From Bin80 sp965261255 (lineage in GTDB: Bacteria > Bacteroidota > Rhodothermia > Rhodothermales > Bin80): 64,000 nucleotides of DNA. The notes beneath the pieces were generated by a model that saw nothing but the letters and a program-made list of their open reading frames with translations, was not told the origin of the DNA and searched no databases. The stretch is from NCBI GenBank assembly GCA_965261255.1, contig CBDHCQ010000004.1:3038001-3102000 (forward strand). The letters are read 5' to 3'. This document shows positions 24,771 to 33,723 of the stretch, piece after piece; the first letter of the stretch is position 1, and every line of letters starts with the position of its first letter. The translations under genes and the position numbers were made by a program.

Positions 24771-25870
24771 AAAGAACTCCACGCGTCTTATTTGCTGGCG
24801 GCGGCACAGGCGGTCACGTTTATCCTGCGATAGCTATCGCGCAGGCAATACGTTCGCTGGTGCCGACAAGTGCAATCGCGTTTGCGGGTACACGTGACCA
24901 CCTAGAATGGCGCGCTGTACCGGAGGCGGGGTTTGAAATCCATCCGATCACCATCAGTGGATTTCATCGCAGACAGCCACTGCGCAATGTAAGCTTACCG
25001 TTAAAGCTGGCCGCAGGGCTATGGCAGAGCTACCAGTTGGTGAACGATTTTGATGCCGATGTCGCAGTTGGGACCGGAGGGTATGTATCGGGGCCGGTAT
25101 TGTGGGCAGCCGGTATGCGTGGACGACCAATTGTTGCCCAGGAGCAGAATGCGTATGCAGGGGTAACCAATCGAATTCTCGGGCGCCGGGCAGCACAAGT
25201 TCACATCGCCTTCAAGGAGGCGGAGAGCTGGTTTCCGGAAGGCCGCTGCAGAATCAGCGGGAATCCCGTGCGACGTGAGTTGACTGCCACTACACGCGAA
25301 GCCAGCCGGAAGGCACTCAAATTGCCCAGGAATGCGAAAGTTTTGTTCGTATTCGGAGGTTCGCTGGGCAGTCAATCCATCAATGAGGCAATGGCCCAGG
25401 TTGCGGATAGAATTCTATCGGATCCGGATGTTCACATCATCTGGCAAACTGGAGTTCTTTACTACAACCGGATGCGAAAAAAAGAACGCCCAAGGCTCAG
25501 GGTCCTGCAGTATGTGGATCGAATGGATCTGGCATATGCAGCCTGCGACCTGGTTTTGGCACGGGCAGGTGCGCTTACATGCAGCGAGCTTTTGTGCACC
25601 TCTACGCCCGCGATCCTCGTACCGTCAGCACATGTCGCGGAGGATCACCAGACAAAGAATGCTCGCAGCATGGAGCGAATGGGGGCGGCAATATATATGC
25701 CGGAAGAGGAGCTGTTGAACGCACTGGTCACACGGGTTCCCGAACTCCTGGCTAGTCCCGAACAGAGATTAAAAATGGCTGCCGAAGCACGAAGAGCCGC
25801 CAAACCGGAAGCTGCCTTGACCATCGCAAAGGATATTCTGGCACTCGTTGGATGGGACGGACAGACATGA
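24767..25870 (+). CDS. murG: UDP-GlcNAc:lipid I N-acetylglucosaminyltransferase MurG
   Basis: 367 residues with a GT-B fold. The glycine-rich loop FAGGGTGGHVYPAIAIA at the N-terminus, QEQNAYAGVTNRIL, VFGGSLGSQSIN, and the donor-site LVLARAGALTCSELL are present. It forms lipid II at the cytoplasmic membrane face. It overlaps ftsW by 4 bp, and its stop overlaps the murC ATG. Confidence 0.95.
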   Translation: MKRTPRVLFAGGGTGGHVYPAIAIAQAIRSLVPTSAIAFAGTRDHLEWRAVPEAGFEIHPITISGFHRRQPLRNVSLPLKLAAGLWQSYQLVNDFDADVAVGTGGYVSGPVLWAAGMRGRPIVAQEQNAYAGVTNRILGRRAAQVHIAFKEAESWFPEGRCRISGNPVRRELTATTREASRKALKLPRNAKVLFVFGGSLGSQSINEAMAQVADRILSDPDVHIIWQTGVLYYNRMRKKERPRLRVLQYVDRMDLAYAACDLVLARAGALTCSELLCTSTPAILVPSAHVAEDHQTKNARSMERMGAAIYMPEEELLNALVTRVPELLASPEQRLKMAAEARRAAKPEAALTIAKDILALVGWDGQT

Positions 25871-27276
25871 AATCTAAGCGACGACAACCTATGCTTGGGC
25901 GTATCCGTCATGTACACATGGTGGGTATTGGAGGGATCGGGATGAGCTCGATAGCCGCAGTGCTTTTATCCCGGGGATACCGGGTCACGGGTTCAGATTT
26001 ATGTCTGAGTGAAATAACGGACAAGCTCGTTGCTGACGGAGCAACGGTGTATGAAGGTCACGACAGGAATCAGGTAGCCGGGGCTGGTGTGATCGTCTAT
26101 TCGTCTGCTGTGGATGTTAGTGAGAACCCCGAAACACAAGCGGCCGCCGCGGCCCGCATTCCGTTGATCTCCAGATCAGAAATGCTCGGAGAACTCATGC
26201 GTATGAAGTATGGTGTGGGCATCGCAGGCACGCACGGAAAAACCACGACGACCAGTATGGTGGGCCGGGTTGTGACTGAAGGCGGATTTGATCCCACCAT
26301 TATTGTTGGGGGCAAGGTAGCCGAAATAAACACCAACGCGGTCAGTGGAGAAGGTGACATTATCGTGATTGAAGCAGACGAGTATGATCGTGCCTTCTTG
26401 CGGTTAACTCCTGCCCTGGCGGTTATTACTACAATTGAGTCGGAACATCTGGACACCTACGGAGACCTGGGCGAAGTTTACCGGGCATTTACAGCATTTG
26501 CGACCAGTGTGCCCTTTTTCGGGGCCGCGATTGTTTGTCTGGACGACCCTGGCGTACAGGCTATCATTGGCGACATTGATCGCAGAGTGATGACTTACGG
26601 TACCGCGCGACAGGCCATGGTTCGGGCCGAGGGGATTGTTCAGGAAGGCATGACCATGCAGTTTGACGTAGTAGTGTTTGGTCGTCGACAGGGATCTATT
26701 ACCCTTAAGGCGCTCGGACTGCACAATGTGCGCAATGCTTTGGCTGCGGTTGCTGTAGGGGTAGAGCTGGAGATTGATTTCGATCGTATCAAAGCAGGTC
26801 TCGAACGCTTCGCCGGTGTTCACAGGCGTTTTCAGTTACTGGGGAAAGCGCGCGGTATCCTGGTAATTGACGACTACGCCCACCATCCGACCGAGATTAC
26901 TGCCACACTCAATGCCGCAAGTGAAGGTTATCCTGATCGGCGGATTGTGGCAGTTTTTCAGCCGCACCTATACTCGCGAACCAACGATTTCAAAGAGGAA
27001 TTCGCACGTGCATTCTTCAACGCGGACGTGATGATCGTAACGGAAATTTATCCCGCTCGCGAAAAACCAATAGCCGGAGTGACCGGCAAATTGATTGCAG
27101 ATTTGGCCTCAGCTCGCGGGCATCTCGACGCCCGATGGGCGAAGAAGAAAGATGTACTGTCTGTTTTGCACGACTTAGCTGAGCCGGGCGATGTGGTGCT
27201 GTTCATGGGAGCGGGAGACATTTGGCGTGTCGCCAGACAATACACTGAAGAGCTGTGCAAGGACGCAGCCGCTTGA
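25867..27276 (+). CDS. murC: UDP-MurNAc:L-alanine ligase
   Basis: 469 residues from the ATG at 25867, which overlaps the murG TGA (ATGA). A longer frame from 25852 is less likely. It has the MurC Rossmann start HMVGIGGIGMSSIAAVL, the ATP loop IAGTHGKTTTTSM, EADEYDRAFL, ITTIESEHLDTYGD, the HRRFQ loop, DDYAHHPTEI, and VAVFQPHLYSRT. It catalyses the first peptide-addition step on UDP-MurNAc. Confidence 0.95.
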   Translation: MKSKRRQPMLGRIRHVHMVGIGGIGMSSIAAVLLSRGYRVTGSDLCLSEITDKLVADGATVYEGHDRNQVAGAGVIVYSSAVDVSENPETQAAAAARIPLISRSEMLGELMRMKYGVGIAGTHGKTTTTSMVGRVVTEGGFDPTIIVGGKVAEINTNAVSGEGDIIVIEADEYDRAFLRLTPALAVITTIESEHLDTYGDLGEVYRAFTAFATSVPFFGAAIVCLDDPGVQAIIGDIDRRVMTYGTARQAMVRAEGIVQEGMTMQFDVVVFGRRQGSITLKALGLHNVRNALAAVAVGVELEIDFDRIKAGLERFAGVHRRFQLLGKARGILVIDDYAHHPTEITATLNAASEGYPDRRIVAVFQPHLYSRTNDFKEEFARAFFNADVMIVTEIYPAREKPIAGVTGKLIADLASARGHLDARWAKKKDVLSVLHDLAEPGDVVLFMGAGDIWRVARQYTEELCKDAAA

Positions 27277-27280
27277 AACG

Positions 27281-28000
27281 ATGCAAAGTAAGCGTAGAAA
27301 AATTTGGCTCGTACTCCTGGTAGCTATTCCGCTCTGCCTGGGAAGTGCAATGGGCTGGAAATACCTGTGGGAGCGCCCCTGTGTTCGCCTTGAAATTTCA
27401 GGCGTCCAGTACACCGATTCCGCTTCGGTGCACAGTCTGGTGGACAGTACACTTACTCCACAAATGATTGTTGATCGATTACAGAGGCATCCGTGGATTC
27501 ACAGCGCGCGCGCTGTGTGTTATCCGACGGGCACAACACACGTGCAGATTTATGAGCGTGTTCCCCGTCTACTCGTGCTGACCGGGAATGGTGACACAGC
27601 TTATTATCTGGACGAATCTGGTTATATGATGCCTCCCGCTGCACCCATGGTATTTGATGTACCGCTTGTGCGGGGGGTGCTCGAGCCTTATCACGCAGTT
27701 CATCCAGTGAAGAATGCAGAGGTGCAAGACCTGCTGACTCTCTTGCCGCGGATTGTCTCACGGATGGACTTCCTCGTATCCGAGTTCGAGATAGCAGAGA
27801 ACGGCTTGATCCTGATCGCACGAGGGATGGGAGGCGATCACACAGCAGTTGTACGTCTTGGATCTGAAGATTGGGAAAAACGTCTGGATCGCCTGTATGA
27901 TTTTTGGGACAAGGAGGTAGCTGGACGTGAAAATCGCATCTTTGATGTCATTGATTTGCGGTTCAGCGGACAGATCATTACAAGAGAAAAATCGGCATAG
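27281..28000 (+). CDS. ftsQ: FtsQ/DivIB-like division protein
   Basis: 239 residues from the ATG at 27281. The longer frame from 27191 runs inside murC and is rejected. A short basic cytoplasmic head, one membrane segment (about residues 7-25), a POTRA-like domain starting CVRLEISGVQYTDS, and the HPWIHSARAVCYPTGTTHVQIYERVP stretch typical of FtsQ are visible, followed by an FtsQ-domain C-terminus with IFDVIDLRFSGQII. It scaffolds FtsL/FtsB in the divisome. Position between murC and ftsA supports the call, since the sequence is divergent. Confidence 0.85.
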   Translation: MQSKRRKIWLVLLVAIPLCLGSAMGWKYLWERPCVRLEISGVQYTDSASVHSLVDSTLTPQMIVDRLQRHPWIHSARAVCYPTGTTHVQIYERVPRLLVLTGNGDTAYYLDESGYMMPPAAPMVFDVPLVRGVLEPYHAVHPVKNAEVQDLLTLLPRIVSRMDFLVSEFEIAENGLILIARGMGGDHTAVVRLGSEDWEKRLDRLYDFWDKEVAGRENRIFDVIDLRFSGQIITREKSA

Positions 28001-28021
28001 CCATCTATAATACTGCAAGCC

Positions 28022-29296
28022 ATGGATGATCGAATTGTAGTCGGAATGGACATAGGCACTACAAAAGTATGTGCCGTTGTGGCCGAATCTGATGAAATGG
28101 GGAAGATCAATGTACTCGGCATTGGTACAACCGAGTCAGAAGGCCTGAACAGGGGGGTGGTCGTAAATATTGACAAGACCGTTGCGTCCATCCAGAAAGC
28201 TGTCAGAGCAGCTGAACGGGCGGCGGACGTAGAGGTCCAAAGCGTAATCGCAGGCATCGCGGGGGATCATATCCAGAGCTTCCAGAGCCGGGGAGTTATA
28301 ACGATAGCCAGTCGCGAGCGCGAGATTTCAGCGAAGGATGTAAAGCGCTTGATCGAGGATACAACGCATGTAGCCATGCCGCCCGACAGGGAAATCCTCC
28401 ACATCATACCTCAGGAATTTATCGTTGATGACCAAGACGGCGTGCTGGATCCGGTGGGTATGAACGGTGTGCGCCTTCAAGCAAACGTACACATCATTAC
28501 GGGATTGGTCTCCGCAGCCAAAAATATCTACAGATGCATTGAAAAAGCGGGGTATCAAGTTGAGGACGTAGTGCTTGAGCCCTTGGCCAGCTCTTTCAGC
28601 GTCCTGCATCACGATGAAAAGGAGGTAGGTGTGGTATTGATTGATATTGGGGGAGGTACCACGGATGTTGCGGTTTTTGAAGATCACACGATCCGGCATA
28701 CAGCGGTCATTGCCGTGGCAGGCAACCATGTGACTGAAGATATACGGAAGGGGCTGGGTGTTATGCGAAATCAGGCGGAACAATTGAAACGCCAGTTTGG
28801 CTGTGCGCTGATAGACCTCACCAAGGATGGGGAGCGGATCCGCATGCCAGGTTTAGGAGGGAGGCAGGAAAAAGAGATCAGCACCAGCGCTCTGGCTCAG
28901 ATCATTCAGCCCAGGCTGGAAGAAATACTGGAGATCACAGCAATTGAGATACGACGCAGTGGCTACGGGAAATATCTCTCCGCGGGCGCCGTGTTGACCG
29001 GTGGAGGATCAATGATCCGGGGAACCCGAGAGCTGGCAAATGAGATATTGGGGCTCGAAACGCGCGTTGGTTTCCCCAAAAAGCGCGGAGGCGGACTATG
29101 GGAAGAGGTTTCAGACCCGAAGTATGCCACTGGCGTGGGGCTGGTACTGTACGGACTTGATCCGAAAATGATGAAAACAGTGACCCAGGACGGTGAGGCT
29201 AAACGCCTCTCCGGTGCTGCATCCTACAGTGGAAGGAGCAGCTCCTCCTGGGGACGGATCGTCGAACGCATGAAAGGTTGGTTCGATGAATTATAG
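28022..29296 (+). CDS. ftsA: Cell division protein FtsA
   Basis: 424 residues of the actin/HSP70 fold. Phosphate-1 loop VVGMDIGTTKVCAVV, the SHS2 1C region with AGIAGDHIQSFQSRGV, phosphate-2 loop VVLIDIGGGTTDVAVF, and adenosine motif AVLTGGGSMIRG are present. The C-terminus ends in a probable amphipathic membrane-targeting helix (SWGRIVERMKGWFDEL). FtsA tethers FtsZ filaments to the membrane. It is followed by ftsZ after 50 bp. Confidence 0.95.
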   Translation: MDDRIVVGMDIGTTKVCAVVAESDEMGKINVLGIGTTESEGLNRGVVVNIDKTVASIQKAVRAAERAADVEVQSVIAGIAGDHIQSFQSRGVITIASREREISAKDVKRLIEDTTHVAMPPDREILHIIPQEFIVDDQDGVLDPVGMNGVRLQANVHIITGLVSAAKNIYRCIEKAGYQVEDVVLEPLASSFSVLHHDEKEVGVVLIDIGGGTTDVAVFEDHTIRHTAVIAVAGNHVTEDIRKGLGVMRNQAEQLKRQFGCALIDLTKDGERIRMPGLGGRQEKEISTSALAQIIQPRLEEILEITAIEIRRSGYGKYLSAGAVLTGGGSMIRGTRELANEILGLETRVGFPKKRGGGLWEEVSDPKYATGVGLVLYGLDPKMMKTVTQDGEAKRLSGAASYSGRSSSSWGRIVERMKGWFDEL

Positions 29297-29346
29297 GGCA
29301 ATCAAACTGCGCAAGCAGAATCAAACAAAAACCTGAGGGTAACTCC

Positions 29347-30573
29347 ATGGAAACTCAACAAAAAAACCGGTTTACTTTTGACGCCGAATATAGCGGTATA
29401 GCAAAGATTTGCGTTGTTGGTGTGGGTGGCGGCGGCGGTAACGCCATTAACAGTATGGTCAACGACGGCTTGGAGTCTGTTGAATTCATGGCCGTGAATA
29501 CGGATGCTCAAGACCTGAACAACAGTCTTGCAACGCACAAGATTCAGGCAGGCCGAAAACTAACAAAGGGACTGGGAGCAGGGGCGCGACCAGAATTAGG
29601 ACTTCAGGCCATGCTGGAATGTCAGGAAGAGCTCGAGGCGGCGCTGCACGGGTTCGACATGGTTTTTGTTACCGCTGGTATGGGAGGAGGAACGGGTACA
29701 GGGGGAATCGGGGTTGTGGCCGACATTGCCAGGCGAATGGGTACCTTGGTCGTGGCTATCGTCACCAAGCCGTTTGAATTCGAGAACCGCAAGCGTATGA
29801 AATCTGCCATACAAGGCATTGAGCAGCTGAGGCCGTGTGTAGATACACTCATCGTGATCCCCAACGAAAGACTGCTGGATATCTCGGATGATGAGACTGA
29901 TCTTGCCGAAGCATTCAAACGTGCAGATGATGTTCTGTCCAATGCTACCCGCAGTATAAGCGATTTGATTACAAAGACCGGCCTGATTAACCTCGACTTT
30001 GCAGATGTGCGCACAACAATAGAGGATAGCGGAACTTCAATCATGGGAGTGGCTACGGGTGATTTGGAGGCGGGCGCAGCCACTATCGCGCTTGAGGCGA
30101 TTTCCAGTCCACTCATGGACGGTATGTCCATAGCGGGAGCACGGAACGTCCTGGTCAACATCACCGCTGACTCAGTGCCGATCAAAGAAGTGAATTCTGC
30201 TATGGCGGTCATCGGCGAGGAAGCTGGAGAGGACGCCGAAATCATCACTGGTGTGGTGGTGGACAGCGAGATGAAGGATTCCGTACGAATTACCGTAATT
30301 GCGACGGGTCTTGGACATGCCGATAAAGGCAAGGAAGAGCAGCGGAGCAGACCGCTGTTAGACGAAAAGGTTTTCGGATACAAGGGAGAACAGAACCTCA
30401 AAACTCTGGACACGCCAGCCTGGGAACGTCGTGGAATTACTGAGCCCCGCAGGAGAAATTCAGGAGAAGAATCGAAGGTTTTGTACTTAGACGAAGAAAA
30501 TACTTCGACCAAATCCCAAGAACGAAAACCCTCGGAAGATACCCCGGCTTTCCTCCGAAAAATGATGGACTAG
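29347..30573 (+). CDS. ftsZ: Cell division GTPase FtsZ
   Basis: 408 residues. Tubulin-like core with VVGVGGGGGNAINSM at the N-terminus, MAVNTDAQDLN, the GTP signature GMGGGTGTGGIGVVAD, and the T7 loop NLDFADVRTTIED. A variable acidic/basic linker leads to the conserved C-terminal peptide TPAFLRKMMD, the FCB-group form of the FtsA-binding tail. A purine-rich GAGGGTAA lies just before the ATG. It is the last gene of the division cluster. Confidence 0.97.
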   Translation: METQQKNRFTFDAEYSGIAKICVVGVGGGGGNAINSMVNDGLESVEFMAVNTDAQDLNNSLATHKIQAGRKLTKGLGAGARPELGLQAMLECQEELEAALHGFDMVFVTAGMGGGTGTGGIGVVADIARRMGTLVVAIVTKPFEFENRKRMKSAIQGIEQLRPCVDTLIVIPNERLLDISDDETDLAEAFKRADDVLSNATRSISDLITKTGLINLDFADVRTTIEDSGTSIMGVATGDLEAGAATIALEAISSPLMDGMSIAGARNVLVNITADSVPIKEVNSAMAVIGEEAGEDAEIITGVVVDSEMKDSVRITVIATGLGHADKGKEEQRSRPLLDEKVFGYKGEQNLKTLDTPAWERRGITEPRRRNSGEESKVLYLDEENTSTKSQERKPSEDTPAFLRKMMD

Positions 30574-30648
30574 AGAACAACCGAATACAGTTTGTGGTAC
30601 AATCGCTTAGTATATTGCTGTTCCTGTAATCAAACAAACTTAAACCCA

Positions 30649-30912
30649 ATGCCCCAGCACGCTTCTGCGATCAAGCGAGTGCGCCAGAGTGCTGCACGCC
30701 GACTTCGTAATCGCGAACATCGGAGTCGAATGCGAACGATGGTCAAGAAGATTATGCAAACGGATGATGTTTCTGCTGCACAATCTCTTTACCCTGAGAC
30801 CCAGGCGTACCTAGACCGATTGGCAACTAAAGGTATCCTCCATCGCAATAAATCTGCCCGCTATAAGGTTCAAATCCTGCGGCACATGGATAAGATCAAC
30901 CAGTCGTCCTAG
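30649..30912 (+). CDS. rpsT: Small ribosomal subunit protein bS20
   Basis: 87 residues from the ATG at 30649. The longer frame from 30592 has a non-ribosomal N-terminus. Highly basic with the S20 pattern: HASAIKRVRQSAARRLRNR at the start, RTMVKKIMQT, and KGILHRNKSARYKVQILRHM near the end. It binds the 5' domain of 16S rRNA. It stands alone between ftsZ and the OmpA-like gene. An inverted repeat AGTCGT (30902-30907)/ACGACT (30918-30923) spans its stop codon and may mark the transcript end, but there is no T-run. Confidence 0.93.
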   Translation: MPQHASAIKRVRQSAARRLRNREHRSRMRTMVKKIMQTDDVSAAQSLYPETQAYLDRLATKGILHRNKSARYKVQILRHMDKINQSS

Positions 30913-30953
30913 TCAGAACGACTAAACATGCAAAAACTACAAAGTAGAATCTC

Positions 30954-32507
30954 ATGGCAAACCTAAAACGATTTTCGACAACGATGCTCAGGCTTGTGTC
31001 ACTAGCCCTGATTCTCGTGATTGTGCCTAGCACATTCGCGCAGGAGTATGCAAAAAAACTGCGCCCGGAGGGCACAATGTTCGTAAAACCCCGCGTAGGA
31101 TTCTCTGGATATTTTGGAGATAACGAACAGTCACCATTTAACTTCAACGGTGATGCTTTCGATGTGGGCACGCCCTGGAATTTTGGACTTGAGTTGGGTT
31201 ACCAGTTGAGCGTCCCATTCGCGGTCAGTCTGGCATACGTTGCGGGAGATTATCCTGTGATCACACAGTTTCCGGCACGTGTCAAGGATCTCACCGGTGT
31301 AGAAAATGATAATTCACTCCGGAGTTCTATCCAGGCCATTGGGCGTTACACGTTCGCTGAGGCAACGACGCGCAATGCCCTCTATCTCAACTTCGGTCTA
31401 TCGTATTCTTTCGGGAATGTAACCCAGGAGGTAGCACCATACACAACAGAGGAGAGTGGGAGTGCTTTTGGACCACTCGTCGGCGTGGGTATGGACTTTG
31501 CTATTAACCCGCGAAGTTCATTTTTCGCCGAACTCAATGCTGGTGTTCATTTCGGTGATGAGGGCCTTGATGGCACGGCTGAGCACGGATTTGGTGGAGC
31601 AGACGTTTTGTTGGCATTGGGGGTGGGCATGAAGGTAAACTTTACAAAGGCGATTACTCCACCTGAGGTCGGTGCACTGACCTGTCCTACGGGAGCGGTG
31701 GTCACCGATACGCAAGTTGATTTTTCTGCGGTAACCAATGTCGAGGTTGCTACGCAGCCAATTGAATTACGCTGGGACTTTGGTGATGGTGCAACCGCCA
31801 TGGGCAATTCCGGCTCGCACACCTACACGGAGGCGGGAACTTACGAGGTAATGTTCGCCGCAACCAATGAGGGGGGAACAGCAACCGGGGGCTGCACGGT
31901 TACCGTTATCGCACCGCCCGAGATACTCACGCTGACATCTGACAAGGAAACGGTGAGCATATGTGATGCAGATCCGAGTGTTACATTTACTGCAAACTCA
32001 GTTGGATCGGACCCAATGAGTTACACCTGGGACTTTGGCGATGGCCAAAGCAGCACGGCGGCTAGCCCATCGCACACTTATGATCAGCCTGGCTCATATA
32101 CCGTAACTCTTACATTGACCAACGATGCAGGCAGTGACAGTCGGACCACTGTCGTGAATGTGAATGAGGAGGGCTGTTTCGACTGCGATATTTCGGAAAT
32201 GAATACGGTCTTCTTTGATCGTAATTCGTCTGTTCTCACGGATGCCGGTCGCAATCAGTTGTTGGAGAACTTGGAGATCCTCCGGAACTGCGAGTTCAAT
32301 GTTCGTATTGAAGGCTATTCTTCGCGTGATGAGCGGAATTCCCAGAAGTTGAGTGAAGACCGTGCCCTGTCGGTCAAGCAATACTACATTGACAATGGCA
32401 TAGACGAGGCCCGTCTGTCCGATATCGGTATGGGAGCCGGTGGACAGACCACGAAGAAAGAGTCCGCAAGCCTGTTCCGACGGGTAGACACAATCCCGTT
32501 GAACTAA
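30954..32507 (+). CDS. OmpA-family outer-membrane protein with two PKD domains
   Basis: 517 residues. Signal peptide (about 1-29, LVSLALILVIVPSTFA), then a beta-barrel-like region of about 210 residues with alternating strands. Two PKD domains follow, each with the WDFGDG signature: RWDFGDGATAMG near residue 265 and TWDFGDGQSSTA near 362. The C-terminal OmpA-like peptidoglycan-binding domain starts FFDRNSSVLTDAG near residue 420 and includes IEGYSSRDERNS and ALSVKQYYIDNGI. It should anchor the outer membrane to the wall, with the PKD domains as spacers or binding modules. A strong terminator follows. Confidence 0.85.
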   Translation: MANLKRFSTTMLRLVSLALILVIVPSTFAQEYAKKLRPEGTMFVKPRVGFSGYFGDNEQSPFNFNGDAFDVGTPWNFGLELGYQLSVPFAVSLAYVAGDYPVITQFPARVKDLTGVENDNSLRSSIQAIGRYTFAEATTRNALYLNFGLSYSFGNVTQEVAPYTTEESGSAFGPLVGVGMDFAINPRSSFFAELNAGVHFGDEGLDGTAEHGFGGADVLLALGVGMKVNFTKAITPPEVGALTCPTGAVVTDTQVDFSAVTNVEVATQPIELRWDFGDGATAMGNSGSHTYTEAGTYEVMFAATNEGGTATGGCTVTVIAPPEILTLTSDKETVSICDADPSVTFTANSVGSDPMSYTWDFGDGQSSTAASPSHTYDQPGSYTVTLTLTNDAGSDSRTTVVNVNEEGCFDCDISEMNTVFFDRNSSVLTDAGRNQLLENLEILRNCEFNVRIEGYSSRDERNSQKLSEDRALSVKQYYIDNGIDEARLSDIGMGAGGQTTKKESASLFRRVDTIPLN

Positions 32508-32533
32508 CGCGTACATACTGACGAAATGCGAAG

Positions 32534-32563
32534 CGCCCCGGCACAATGTGCCGGGGCGTTTTT
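32534..32563 (+). terminator. Intrinsic terminator after the OmpA/PKD gene
   Basis: An 11-bp perfect GC-rich stem, CGCCCCGGCAC (32534-32544) with GTGCCGGGGCG (32548-32558), loop AAT, followed by TTTTTGTTTT. Confidence 0.95.
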
Positions 32564-32659
32564 GTTTTGGCACTTCGGACGTGCGTACACAACGGTCATC
32601 ACGCTTACTCGACTCGGCAAAAATAGGTATTTTCTGGCAGGTACCACGTCACATTCCGC

Positions 32660-33658
32660 ATGCCTGGGTTTGACGAAAATCAGCAGTTCGCACTTGCACA
32701 GCGTCTGAAAAAGGAAGCAGCCCGGTTAGGGTTTGATGCTTGCGGAATAGCGGAAGCCCGGCGACTGAATGAAGAAGCCGATCGGCTAGAATCCTGGCTT
32801 GCAAATGGCCTGCACGCGTCCATGGCCTACATGGCACGGAATTTTGAGAAACGCGTGGATCCTAGAAAGCTTGTCCCCGGTGCCAAACGCGTAATCAGTG
32901 TACTATGCAGCTACTGGCAGGAAGCTGAGCATGCGGAAAAGGCCGGAAAGATCAGTCGTTATGCGTGGGGAGATGATTACCACCAGGTGATGAAAGGGCG
33001 ACTCTACGAGTTGTATGCCTGGTTGGAGAGTGAAGTAAAAACTTTGTCCGGCCGGGCTTTCGTTGACTCGGCCCCGGTAATGGATAAGGTATGGGCGCAA
33101 CGCGCCGGGCTGGGATGGATTGCCAAAAATACCAATCTGATAAATCCAGACATAGGCTCCTGGTTTTTTGTTGGATCTTTGATTGTTGATGTACCACTTG
33201 CTTGCGACGATCCCTTCACACACGATCACTGCGGATCATGCACTCGGTGCATTGATGCGTGTCCCACAGATGCTATCTATCAGCCTTATGCGGTGGATTC
33301 AAACCGCTGTATTTCTTACTGGACGATAGAACACAGGGGGAATTCCTTGCCGGAGGACATTGTATTGGGGCAGGATGACTGGATCTTCGGTTGTGACATA
33401 TGCCAGGATGTGTGTCCCTGGAATAAGTTCAGCCACTCAACCAAGGAGTCCCGGTTTCTGCCGCGAGAGGGTATCCGGGATACTCCACTTGAAGAATGGG
33501 AGGAACTGGATCTGGAGGCTTTTCGCAGACGGTTCAAGGGAAGCGCAGTGAAACGTGCGAAGTACGAGGGCTTCATGCGCAATGTCCGCGCAGCAAAGCG
33601 ATCCCGGTCACTCCGTGAAAAGCCTCCGGTGGTTTCGTCGCCGCCCCCAAGTGTTTAG
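32660..33658 (+). CDS. queG: Epoxyqueuosine reductase
   Basis: 332 residues. The N-terminal cobalamin-binding part has LGFDACGIAEA and the catalytic-Asp block FVDSAPVMDKVWAQRAGLGWIAKNTN. Two [4Fe-4S] sites follow: CGSCTRCIDACPTDAI near residue 193 and CDICQDVCPWN near 246. QueG carries out the last step of queuosine biosynthesis in tRNA. The start at 32660 fits the family length. Convergent with lysS, 65 bp apart. Confidence 0.94.
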   Translation: MPGFDENQQFALAQRLKKEAARLGFDACGIAEARRLNEEADRLESWLANGLHASMAYMARNFEKRVDPRKLVPGAKRVISVLCSYWQEAEHAEKAGKISRYAWGDDYHQVMKGRLYELYAWLESEVKTLSGRAFVDSAPVMDKVWAQRAGLGWIAKNTNLINPDIGSWFFVGSLIVDVPLACDDPFTHDHCGSCTRCIDACPTDAIYQPYAVDSNRCISYWTIEHRGNSLPEDIVLGQDDWIFGCDICQDVCPWNKFSHSTKESRFLPREGIRDTPLEEWEELDLEAFRRRFKGSAVKRAKYEGFMRNVRAAKRSRSLREKPPVVSSPPPSV

Positions 33659-33723
33659 CGTTGAAGAGAATCGCACACGAACATGGATTAATCTGGGCAA
33701 CCAGTCCAAAATGCCCCCGCCGG

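Noticed and set aside
29622..30512. Long minus-strand open frame (296 codons) opposite ftsZ
   Set aside because: It lies wholly antisense to a highly conserved gene, has Ser/Thr/Ile-rich composition typical of antisense frames, and matches no family.
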